Source of the DNA: Acinetobacter sp. C32I
GTDB taxonomy: Bacteria > Pseudomonadota > Gammaproteobacteria > Pseudomonadales > Moraxellaceae
DNA length: 64,000 bases
NCBI RefSeq assembly: GCF_023702715.1
Contig: NZ_CP098480.1
Span: forward strand, 1,054,001-1,118,000
Direction: 5' to 3'
The notes beneath the pieces are model-generated. The model did not search any database. It was not told where the DNA came from and worked only from the letters and a program-made list of their open reading frames with translations. The position numbers and the translations under genes were made by a program. The stretch's first letter is position 1. Each line of letters starts with the position of its first letter. Positions 1 to 7,837 of this stretch are shown one piece after another.

Positions 1-236
1 TACTGCTTCTTACGCAATTCGTGGATCTCTTGAGCCCGCTTATCTTCACGGCGTTTGAAGTACAACGTCGTGAAAAAAGAGATCACACCAATAAAGACAG
101 AAAACCATACTGCCCAATCAATATTTGCTGCATACGCTGCCACTGATGCCCCCGCTGATATATAAGATACTTTTGGCGCTGTTGCTGCGGCTGTACTTGC
201 AGCAGCTTCAACCGCATTTGCTGCTTGTTCTTGCAT
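1..236 (-). CDS. Phage holin-like small membrane protein (partial)
   Basis: The reading frame runs off the left edge; the last two visible bases (TA) could begin the stop codon. The N-terminus MQEQAANAVEAAAS is Ala-rich, followed by a hydrophobic segment around residues 40-60 (WAVWFSVFIGVISFFTTLYF) and a highly charged tail with RREDKR and RKK. That layout fits a small holin. The start at 236 has AGGA a few bases upstream. It lies directly downstream of the tail fibre gene, where lysis genes are expected. The family was not recognised more precisely. Confidence 0.65.
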   Translation of the reverse strand, partial: MQEQAANAVEAAASTAAATAPKVSYISAGASVAAYAANIDWAVWFSVFIGVISFFTTLYFKRREDKRAQEIHELRKKQ

Positions 237-256
237 TTCCTGTCTCCAGAAATGAG

Positions 257-280
257 AAAAGCCCATATTTCAGGGCTTTT
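257..280 (-). terminator. Hairpin between tail fibre and holin genes
   Basis: AAAAGCCC and GGGCTTTT pair around an 8-nt loop. It sits directly after the stop of the leftward tail fibre gene and is flanked by A and T runs, so it could act in both directions. Confidence 0.6.
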
Positions 281-295
281 AAATAAATTAGGACT

Positions 296-3049
296 TTAAA
301 CAACTGTATAATCGATAGCTGTCTTGACTATGGCTGTAGTCATTTTTCCATTTTTATGAAACACAATCGTAGAATCAAAAGTACCTTGTAGTGTTGGGGC
401 TTGCCAAGCATAACCGCCGCGCCATTTATACTTTTCACCCATTTGTAATTCTGCTCTAATTCCACCCGCAACAGCAGCATGATAAAACTTGGTATTTGTT
501 GTAAACCCTCCCCGAATGTATGGTGCATTACCACTCACATATCGGCCATCGCCAGCTTCATATTCCCGATCCATCCAAGCTACAAACTGACCGTTTACTG
601 AATGCTGTAAAATCAAGGCCCATACTTTTGGGTACTGCGTTTTGATGCCGCTGTTGGTACTATTATCAAAAGGTACACGTGTTGCAAATTGGCCATCCAA
701 ATACAGCATACTTTCCTGATAGCCGACCGATACAGTTTGTGGACCATTGTCTGTTCTAACTGAGATCTGCTCATATGCTTTTACCTCTGAACTAATTTCC
801 ATAGATCCACAGTAAATATCAACCGCAAACGACTGGCTCAATACATAACGCGAAGGGAAATTTTCTGGGTCAACGGTTCCGGTTGTATTGAATGCCGTAA
901 GCTCATTTACGATCTGTACTGAAACCTTTTCTGCATTACCACCAAAGGCTTCACCCATTTTCATCGGTTGGCCGTCAGCTAAAATTTGGTAATGAATATT
1001 ACGGGCCGTATTACCACCACCCGCGCTACCATCTGCTCCATGATTGCCGCCCGTGTAAATTTGACTTTTCCCATCACCATCATTGACAGCCTCAACGACT
1101 AGAGGCGGCAACCAATCTGTACTTGCTGAATTGACGTTAATCCACTGTGCTGTATTGCGGTCACCAAATGGAGCACGATCAAGGCTAATAAGATTTGGCA
1201 AACTGTTATAACCATTCGGCCCAAAACTTAAACGATATAGATATTGTCCAGACTGCCAAATTAAACGCAACCGGCCTGCCTCTGTGCATGTATAGGATAA
1301 CGCGGTCAAAGATGTCGCACCTGACGGCATAGGCTTACTGTACTCGTACCGAGAAGGATCAATAATCCATGAATATCCCGCACTACCACTATTCAACATT
1401 GAAATATATTGACCGTACGGCAACAACTTATCAGTATCCATCGTAATCAATAATTCAACATCACTGCGCGGTGAAGTTAAGCGAATTGTTTGAATACCGC
1501 CCCGAGTAATATCAGGCGCCGCATCGGTATATGAAATAATCCGAGTTGCTGCCGAATTAGTACCATAATCTGCCGCTACCTGTTCTTCGATAATCCAGCC
1601 ATCTGCAGCACCAGGTAACAACGTAGTACCATTCTTAAAATATCGAATGCCATAATAGTAACCTTGTCGCGCATTAATTACTTTTACATCGAGCAAAACA
1701 TCAAGTAAAAATGAGTTCGGATTACTAGTTTCTGCGTTACGTGCTATACGCTTATTTGGGAAATTCTTGCCCTGATTGATTGTCAAAGCATTTTCAATTA
1801 ATGGCTGCTGATATGTATATTTTGACGGATCAATAATATGAGAATAGCCAGCATTTGAAACACTATTCATTCTTACAAATTCACCGAATGGCGGGAATTT
1901 TGCAGGATCAACAGTTATATAAACTCGAAGACTCGGAACGATAATACTATCGAAAACAACTGTCTGAATGCCCTTTGTCCGATCCAATGCCACTGTATAC
2001 GGATTTGCCAAAGGCACAACAGCGAGTGCTGTTTCTGTAGTCCCATAATCTGCAATTGCTTGCTCTTCGATAATCCAACCATCCATCACGCCACTTGCTT
2101 CAGTTGAACCATTTTTAAAATATCGAATACCATAATAGTTGCCCTGACGCGCTCCAGTGATCCGTACATCTAAAATCGCATCACGTATAAATGAGTTAAA
2201 CGGACTCGTAACATTGTTACGCTGAATTACACGATTAGGAAAGTCTTTACCCTGATTGATAACTAATGCTGAAGGAATGGTAATTCCATAGCAAGATGGA
2301 TCAATGATCCATGACCACCCACTTGTACCAGCATTCAAAGATGTAATCGGTGTACCAACTGGCGGTAAGCTTGCTGTATCTAAAGTAATGAATGCCTGAA
2401 ATTCAGAGCGAATTGCAGAAACAACTTTAACGGTCTGGATCGTACCGTTTTTGTTCACATCGGCAACTGGATGTGTATAGTCTACTATACGCAAAGAGGC
2501 ATTATTTGCGGTCTCATAATTCGCCTTATCAAACTCTTCAATCACCCAACCATCTAATGCACCTACAATTGAAGTATTGCCATTCTTAAAATAAGACAGC
2601 TTGTAGTATTTATCAGGCAGTGTTCCAATCAGTTTGATATCCAGAATAACCGCATTGAATACATTATTTGCCGGACTGGTTGTACCATTACGGGCAATTA
2701 AACGAAGTGGATAAGCCTTATTTTTATTAAGTGTTAGTCCATCGACTTTATTTAAAATATTACCTTTATTTTTCCACGAACTGTTTTGCCAAAAGAAAAC
2801 ATTAAAAGTATCTAATGCCACAGCCGCTTTCTTTGGGATTGTTGGAATACTAGCAATCAAAAGTTCTTCAGTATCAAAAGGCTCATATCCTCCTGCCTGA
2901 ATTACCTGATAAAGTGCTTTTGCAATAGTCGGGTAAATACGTCCAAGTCTAGAAGTGACATTAGATTGCTCGTCACCACTTATGACAGCTTCCCAAGTGT
3001 CACAATCAATATCGGCATTCTCTAGTTTTTCTCTTGTTACAATAGGCAT
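296..3049 (-). CDS. Phage tail fibre/tip protein with three tandem repeats
   Basis: Large protein of 917 residues. The start at 3049 (MPIVTREKLENAD) is chosen because GGAGA lies 7 bases upstream; the longer frame would run through the terminator hairpin at 3067-3091. Residues about 105-570 hold three tandem units of about 155 residues. Each contains YFKNG, DGW(V/I)IEE and, at its end, a W/Y-S-x-IIDPS motif. The C-terminal 330 residues look like a separate beta-rich receptor-binding part. It follows the TipJ-like gene, so a distal fibre is the likely role. Its receptor cannot be read from sequence. Confidence 0.75.
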   Translation of the reverse strand: MPIVTREKLENADIDCDTWEAVISGDEQSNVTSRLGRIYPTIAKALYQVIQAGGYEPFDTEELLIASIPTIPKKAAVALDTFNVFFWQNSSWKNKGNILNKVDGLTLNKNKAYPLRLIARNGTTSPANNVFNAVILDIKLIGTLPDKYYKLSYFKNGNTSIVGALDGWVIEEFDKANYETANNASLRIVDYTHPVADVNKNGTIQTVKVVSAIRSEFQAFITLDTASLPPVGTPITSLNAGTSGWSWIIDPSCYGITIPSALVINQGKDFPNRVIQRNNVTSPFNSFIRDAILDVRITGARQGNYYGIRYFKNGSTEASGVMDGWIIEEQAIADYGTTETALAVVPLANPYTVALDRTKGIQTVVFDSIIVPSLRVYITVDPAKFPPFGEFVRMNSVSNAGYSHIIDPSKYTYQQPLIENALTINQGKNFPNKRIARNAETSNPNSFLLDVLLDVKVINARQGYYYGIRYFKNGTTLLPGAADGWIIEEQVAADYGTNSAATRIISYTDAAPDITRGGIQTIRLTSPRSDVELLITMDTDKLLPYGQYISMLNSGSAGYSWIIDPSRYEYSKPMPSGATSLTALSYTCTEAGRLRLIWQSGQYLYRLSFGPNGYNSLPNLISLDRAPFGDRNTAQWINVNSASTDWLPPLVVEAVNDGDGKSQIYTGGNHGADGSAGGGNTARNIHYQILADGQPMKMGEAFGGNAEKVSVQIVNELTAFNTTGTVDPENFPSRYVLSQSFAVDIYCGSMEISSEVKAYEQISVRTDNGPQTVSVGYQESMLYLDGQFATRVPFDNSTNSGIKTQYPKVWALILQHSVNGQFVAWMDREYEAGDGRYVSGNAPYIRGGFTTNTKFYHAAVAGGIRAELQMGEKYKWRGGYAWQAPTLQGTFDSTIVFHKNGKMTTAIVKTAIDYTVV

Positions 3050-3066
3050 AACTTTTCTCCAGGCAT

Positions 3067-3091
3067 AAAAAAACCGCCTGTTAAGGCGGTT
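3067..3091 (-). terminator. Terminator between TipJ-like and fibre genes
   Basis: On the minus strand AACCGCC pairs with GGCGGTT, followed by a run of seven Ts. It may reduce read-through from the tip gene into the fibre gene. Confidence 0.7.
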
Positions 3092-3107
3092 ATCCATTTA
3101 ATTTTGT

Positions 3108-5897
3108 CTAAATGAAATCGTGATCGTTCTGATAGTAGCGATCGTCATAGTTGATACATGTAAGCTTATTAGTCATCTGATCATTGGGTGTCATCTCGCT
3201 AAGCATAAATATGCTTTTGCTTGAATCAGCACCTTTGATCACTGTATAGAGTGTTTTGACATAACGATCAGGATCAACAACAAGCGCCTGTATTGGCGGC
3301 CTAGTCAAAATGATCTGGTTTGTCATTTCCCCTGCTGTGCATTCAACAATGTCTACAGTTGCATTCTGCATTTGAAGATGACAGTAATAGGTTTCGCCAG
3401 AGACAAAGTCCACATCTTGCGAACCAGTTAAGATCAATCCATCAATAGCAACCACTTCACCATCTTGTGTTTCTAAACTAGTGTTATCAGCCACAAGAAT
3501 TCGGTCATTACGAATCAATAAATCCGACTCATTAAGGGCCGTAAATTCACAGTTCACATTCTGATGCTTCAACTTATTCCACTCACGCCAAGCCCTTGTC
3601 TTTGCAACGGCTTCATTTCTGATTCCAGTGCTCTGAATCTTCAATGGATTGGTTAATGTAATGCCTGTCGGGATTGAATAAGTTACACGTTTATCATCGC
3701 TCGGCGATGTGTATTCAAGCTCAACTCCGTCATAATCTTTATCAATACCAAACTTAAAAGTACGCGTCTCAGAACCCATTAATTTATTTCGGTGATTGAA
3801 TAGTAAAACTGAGTTATCTTGAGGCTTCTCAAATTTCAAACGCAGCTTATTACCAAAGCGCATGGCTTCGCAGAAACAGGCACTAGCAATCATCCCTGCT
3901 TGCTCTTCAAAGCTTAGATTCTCATCGTCAAAAGTGTAGCTGAACTCAGTTGCCACAGGAGATCCAAAGTAATCTCTTACAGCCTGAACCTCTGATTTGA
4001 TTTGGTCAATGTCTATTTCAGTCGCAGATCGTCGTCCAATATATTGGTCTAGCCCCATATTGATTAAGGCTTGCCCTGCATCTTTTGTAGCGACTAACTC
4101 ACCTGTTCCATCAACTTTGAGTTTTCGAGTAACAAGACAGTTTAAGATTCGCTCTTTTAGCGACAAAGCACCATCTGTGGCAACTGTTCTACTTCTTACT
4201 ATGGTCACATTTGAGTACTTATCCTTATTGTATGCAGAGGATAAATAGACATCTTTGACCTTGCAGTCCGTGGTTGGATTGTTACCATTATGCTGATCAA
4301 CTTTTGCTGCACGAAAACGAACATTTCCTTGTGTTGGCAACTCAATATTTAATGAAATACCAAACCCATATCGTTTAGTCACATGGTCACTGTAGTACTC
4401 ATAAGTGTAGATTGGAGATACAGGGTCACCATCATCATTAATGATTTGATACTGAACTTGAATTTTAACCCATGCCCAGTTAGTTTTCCCTTTGCTGTCT
4501 TGGTTCCACAGCCCACCAGGGAAATAGATATTAAGATTTAAGTGTGTTGCATCATCTTTAAATATATCAAACCAACCTACCCACTTGTTTGCTACCAGTT
4601 CTAGGTAGATAGCCCCATCATTTAAACCTTGTGTTGAACCACCAAAAAGAGTTGGAATTTTATCCCAATCAGGATTGTCCGTTGAAGCATTTGAAAGGGT
4701 GATACTTGATGCTGTAACGACACTTACAGAGTAATTATCATCAAGATCAACACTGCCAATGTTATTATTTAGGATGATGCCTGCTGTTAGATCATAATCT
4801 GCATCAACATAGTTCCAGTTGTAGTTCACTTGTTTTGGTGAATCTAATTGAACAACGTATGTGTAGATGGATCCAACCAATGTTCTGGTCACTGATGACA
4901 CAATGTATTGCCCAGACAAATCATAATTGATGCCAGCAATATCAACATTCGCGCCATTCAATAATAAGCCTTTAAAGTCTGCATATGCCGCAACATCAAC
5001 ATCTGTATCTATACTGACTTTAAAATCACTCGATACTGAGCAAGGACCAGACAAAACTGCATTATCAACACCAAACTGTGCACCTGAAATTGCTATTCCA
5101 TCACCTACAGCAAAAATGTTCCTGAAGTCTGTTGAACTTTCAGAACTACGAATTACACCGCCAGTCGTAAAGTAAATATGGGTTCCGTCCACAACGACAT
5201 CGTTTGGATTTACGAGTGTCTGTCCATTAATAGATGCTGATTTAGCCACATCCAAAGGTAATGTAGTAAATGATTGCCCAACTTTATATATGGTGTCCGA
5301 ACCGATAATACTTGTGTCAGGATCATATATACTGACACTTACTCCATCAATACCATTTACGTCGGTGTCACCATCTCGGCAATCATGAATTTGATAATAC
5401 CCTCGACCAATGCACATTAAGCATTCCTCAATCTCAATATCATTTTCGTAGTAGCTATATACAACAGCAATCAAATCAGGATATGCACGGATATTCCCAA
5501 AGATATCTGCGATTCGACCATTTACACGCGATCTATTCGACCGTCCTGATAGTTCATTGTTAGCTGAACCAGGTTGGCCAGATTCAGGCTTCGGCATAGT
5601 GAGGATGCTATAGATACTATATGCCGCCATGATGGCTACAATGGCGTAATACACATACCAAATCCAACTTGGATAGATCACAACATAAAAAGTGCCTTCC
5701 AGTGACTGCAAGTGCTTAATACCTTCCGCGCTTAAAGGTGTGATATCGTTTTCTTCTGCAACACTATTGTGATAAATCTTTGTATTCTGTGGGAAAACAG
5801 TAAATTGCTGTTTTAGATATGCACTTACATCATCAACATCAGCAGTAGACCATGTGCTTTGGTTATATGGATCAGGGCAAATAATTACTCTTTTCAT
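3108..5897 (-). CDS. TipJ/host-specificity (gpJ-like) tail tip protein
   Basis: A 929-residue protein in the position of lambda J, after the NlpC/P60-like gene. A hydrophobic stretch near residues 75-100 is followed by a region typical of TipJ-family proteins (NGRIADIFGNIRAYPDLIAV, then an ECLMCIGRGYY segment). The rest is predicted beta-rich tail-hub and fibronectin-like sequence. Its start overlaps the end of the upstream gene by four bases (ATGA), indicating translational coupling. It probably forms the central tail tip and takes part in host recognition. Confidence 0.85.
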   Translation of the reverse strand: MKRVIICPDPYNQSTWSTADVDDVSAYLKQQFTVFPQNTKIYHNSVAEENDITPLSAEGIKHLQSLEGTFYVVIYPSWIWYVYYAIVAIMAAYSIYSILTMPKPESGQPGSANNELSGRSNRSRVNGRIADIFGNIRAYPDLIAVVYSYYENDIEIEECLMCIGRGYYQIHDCRDGDTDVNGIDGVSVSIYDPDTSIIGSDTIYKVGQSFTTLPLDVAKSASINGQTLVNPNDVVVDGTHIYFTTGGVIRSSESSTDFRNIFAVGDGIAISGAQFGVDNAVLSGPCSVSSDFKVSIDTDVDVAAYADFKGLLLNGANVDIAGINYDLSGQYIVSSVTRTLVGSIYTYVVQLDSPKQVNYNWNYVDADYDLTAGIILNNNIGSVDLDDNYSVSVVTASSITLSNASTDNPDWDKIPTLFGGSTQGLNDGAIYLELVANKWVGWFDIFKDDATHLNLNIYFPGGLWNQDSKGKTNWAWVKIQVQYQIINDDGDPVSPIYTYEYYSDHVTKRYGFGISLNIELPTQGNVRFRAAKVDQHNGNNPTTDCKVKDVYLSSAYNKDKYSNVTIVRSRTVATDGALSLKERILNCLVTRKLKVDGTGELVATKDAGQALINMGLDQYIGRRSATEIDIDQIKSEVQAVRDYFGSPVATEFSYTFDDENLSFEEQAGMIASACFCEAMRFGNKLRLKFEKPQDNSVLLFNHRNKLMGSETRTFKFGIDKDYDGVELEYTSPSDDKRVTYSIPTGITLTNPLKIQSTGIRNEAVAKTRAWREWNKLKHQNVNCEFTALNESDLLIRNDRILVADNTSLETQDGEVVAIDGLILTGSQDVDFVSGETYYCHLQMQNATVDIVECTAGEMTNQIILTRPPIQALVVDPDRYVKTLYTVIKGADSSKSIFMLSEMTPNDQMTNKLTCINYDDRYYQNDHDFI

Positions 5898-6217
5898 TTG
5901 TAGTAACTAACCTCTTTAAATCCAATTTTCACAACTTCTAATGGCATGTACTGAACGCCACGACCGGTAAGATGCAAAACCTTGTTATCAAAAAAAACCC
6001 CAACATGTGTTGAGGTTTGAAAGTTATGTTTGAAAAAAACAATGCAGGGCGATATCGGTTCTTCAATTAATTCAAATCCACCCTTCCCATTCAGAAATCT
6101 CTTTAGTCGTTTCGAAAGGTCTTCACCAGTAATCTGCTGCCATGCTTCACAGGTGAACTCATTGCACGTGTAAGTTTTTGACCATATGCGATCAAGCAGG
6201 TTGTCTATGCTCATCAC
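5894..6217 (-). CDS. NlpC/P60-like tail assembly protein (gpK-like)
   Basis: A 107-residue protein with a Cys in FTCEAW near the N-terminus and a His in THVGVFF, consistent with the Cys-His pair of NlpC/P60 cysteine peptidases. Homologues in lambdoid phages act in tail tip assembly or as tail-borne peptidoglycan hydrolases. It overlaps both neighbours by four bases, so it is part of a tightly coupled tip operon. The protein is short for the family and the third catalytic residue was not assigned. Confidence 0.7.
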   Translation of the reverse strand: MMSIDNLLDRIWSKTYTCNEFTCEAWQQITGEDLSKRLKRFLNGKGGFELIEEPISPCIVFFKHNFQTSTHVGVFFDNKVLHLTGRGVQYMPLEVVKIGFKEVSYYK

Positions 6218-6699
6218 GCTCTCCGCAACAGTGGATAGTCTTCAATGGAGTATGTTTGTCCAGTCTTGACACTGTTTAATTGTGGCGCTTGTGCATCGAA
6301 TGTGACCAAGCCACTACTATCTTTAGAGATTGTAGGGATTTCTAGCGTTTGCAACTGTGTCATAGGTGAGGTCAGATCATCATCTCGGAATAGCTTAAAT
6401 TTGCATTCAGGTTTTACAGTTGGATATGCACTTTCTCGAATGGCTGAAACTGCTAATGCCAACTCATCATCCATATCTGCAATGGTTAGAGATAAGGTTT
6501 GCTCCAGGTCATTGGAAACATTATTCCGCTTGATCGACATCGGTTGATAAACATAATTCTGACCTTCAGCTACAATCCCATCTGAATCATTCTTCACATA
6601 CCGAAAGACTTTTGAAAAACTTGGGTGAGATATCTCAATACATTCAAGTGGTACAATACCGCTTGATGCATTTAAATAAAATGAAGTGTAATCAGCCAT
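6214..6699 (-). CDS. DUF1833 family minor tail protein
   Basis: The protein begins MADYTSFYLNASSG; this internal start is preferred because GGAGA lies 6 bases upstream, giving 161 residues. The sequence matches the DUF1833 family of siphophage tail-tip proteins in layout (an early hydrophobic strand, an RNNVSNDLEQ segment, then a metal-site-free beta-rich part). Neighbours are the NlpC/P60 gene downstream and another minor tail gene upstream, the place of lambda L. Role inferred from position. Confidence 0.7.
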   Translation of the reverse strand: MADYTSFYLNASSGIVPLECIEISHPSFSKVFRYVKNDSDGIVAEGQNYVYQPMSIKRNNVSNDLEQTLSLTIADMDDELALAVSAIRESAYPTVKPECKFKLFRDDDLTSPMTQLQTLEIPTISKDSSGLVTFDAQAPQLNSVKTGQTYSIEDYPLLRRA

Positions 6700-7180
6700 T
6701 ATAAGTCTCCAGTGCATCTGGAAGGTCTTGGTTGACCAACTTCTCCAATGGATTCAATAATGCAGCCAAATCACCGCCCTCATTACCCACACCAATAATA
6801 ATGTCATCCAAAGTTTCATTAACTGGTAGCGGTTTAACCTTCAGAGTTGCTGTCACTGTGTAGACATCTGCCTCTTTACTTGAGAGTGTTGGAGCACCAC
6901 TAAAGAAGCATTCGTAATCTTCAACTGGTGCATTATCCACACAGATCTTTGCTAGAAAAGGCTGGCTAGGGTTTCTTGCCCACACTCGATAAAAGGCCAT
7001 AAGATACTGATACCCTGACTCCTGCACCACCCATCTTGAACTTACTGTATGCATCACACCTTTAAGTGATTTTCGATAGCGGTCCGCGCCTCCATCCAAG
7101 ATTTGCGACATAACACCATCACCGATGTTGGCTGAATATCCTTCCTGTGTTGAACAGTACATCATTCGATTAAGTACCAT
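6692..7180 (-). CDS. Minor tail protein
   Basis: A 162-residue protein between the tape measure region and the DUF1833 gene, in the position of lambda M. No catalytic motif is visible. It contains a beta-rich middle (FLAKICVDNAPVEDYECFF) and an acidic C-terminus. Its end overlaps the start of the DUF1833 gene by eight bases. Preceded on the minus strand by AAGGAAAAG as ribosome binding site and by a terminator hairpin. Confidence 0.65.
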   Translation of the reverse strand: MVLNRMMYCSTQEGYSANIGDGVMSQILDGGADRYRKSLKGVMHTVSSRWVVQESGYQYLMAFYRVWARNPSQPFLAKICVDNAPVEDYECFFSGAPTLSSKEADVYTVTATLKVKPLPVNETLDDIIIGVGNEGGDLAALLNPLEKLVNQDLPDALETYNG

Positions 7181-7198
7181 AACTTTTCCTTAGGTAAT

Positions 7199-7225
7199 AA
7201 AAAACCGACCTATCAAAGGTCGGTT
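7199..7225 (-). terminator. Terminator upstream of the minor tail gene
   Basis: On the minus strand AACCGACC pairs with GGTCGGTT, followed by Ts and then ATTACCTAA, one copy of the TTTTTTATTGCCT motif repeated through the prophage. Confidence 0.65.
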
Positions 7226-7251
7226 CTAGGAACAATTGTAAACTTTTCCAC

Positions 7252-7380
7252 TCATCCAGAAATCCTCCAGATAAGTGCGGTTATGGCAGTTATTAGACCA
7301 CCTAGACTTGCTAGTACCAATGAGATACTTTTCCCATAGGCCATAATTATGGCTACTTTTCCTGCATCTTTTGTGCTCAT
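7252..7380 (-). CDS. Small membrane protein, 42 residues
   Basis: Starts MSTKDAGKVAIIMAYGKS and ends IWRISG; residues 19-38 are a hydrophobic segment. GAGGT lies just upstream. Its ATG overlaps the stop of the preceding small gene (ATGA), so the two are translationally coupled. Function unknown; a two-component small holin or a membrane accessory is possible, but the pair sits between tape measure and minor tail genes rather than in the lysis cassette. Confidence 0.6.
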   Translation of the reverse strand: MSTKDAGKVAIIMAYGKSISLVLASLGGLITAITALIWRISG

Positions 7381-7535
7381 TTTAGGACCTCAATTAGCTT
7401 GGCAAATGCATTCACAATATTTGAGAATTGCCAAAGTAAAATCCCAAATAGAATAGATCCTGTTACTTTTAAGAATCCATACTTTTCCATAATCGCCTCT
7501 ACAAATTTCATAATTACTGTTATACTTTCAAACAT
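7377..7535 (-). CDS. Small membrane protein, 52 residues
   Basis: Starts MFESITVIMKFVEAIMEK, with one hydrophobic segment at about residues 24-45 (VTGSILFGILLWQFSNIV) and a short basic end. AAGGAG lies 11 bases upstream. First gene of a two-gene unit coupled to the 42-residue protein. Its leader (hairpin at 7580-7605, then a CAACTTAAC-like element and TTAAGGAGAAA) resembles that of another small membrane gene at 27908-28057. Confidence 0.6.
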   Translation of the reverse strand: MFESITVIMKFVEAIMEKYGFLKVTGSILFGILLWQFSNIVNAFAKLIEVLK

Positions 7536-7837
7536 AGATATATTTTCTCCTTAATCGGCTCGGTTAAGTTGATTGAAAACCCTAGTGCGCCAACACTGGG
7601 GTTTTTGCTTATTTGTGATTCTAAATTTCTTTAGAATTCAATTCGTCCTTCGGTTTTCCCCCCACAGAAAAAGAAAAACCACCCGAAGGTGGTGATTCAA
7701 TATTACTTACTGTCAATAGAGTTTAGAAGTGAGTAGTAGTTTATACTGTCAACAGGCTTTCTTCTCTCTTATACGTATGTATCTAATCCTCTCTTATACG
7801 TGTACTTCTAAGTGGACCTTGATCGAGAAAGGTTAAC
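7536..7837. other. Non-coding leader region with hairpins and direct repeats
   Basis: No gene seen. It holds a hairpin with CCCCAGTG/CACTAGGG stems and T runs (about 7580-7605), a second hairpin AACCACCcgaaGGTGG near 7675-7693, two copies of CTCTCTTATACGT (7764-7776 and 7789-7801, 25 bp apart), and two copies of ACTGTCAA near 7709 and 7745. The duplicated elements suggest a regulatory region for the small membrane genes or the tail operon; no convincing -35/-10 pair was found. Confidence 0.45.
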
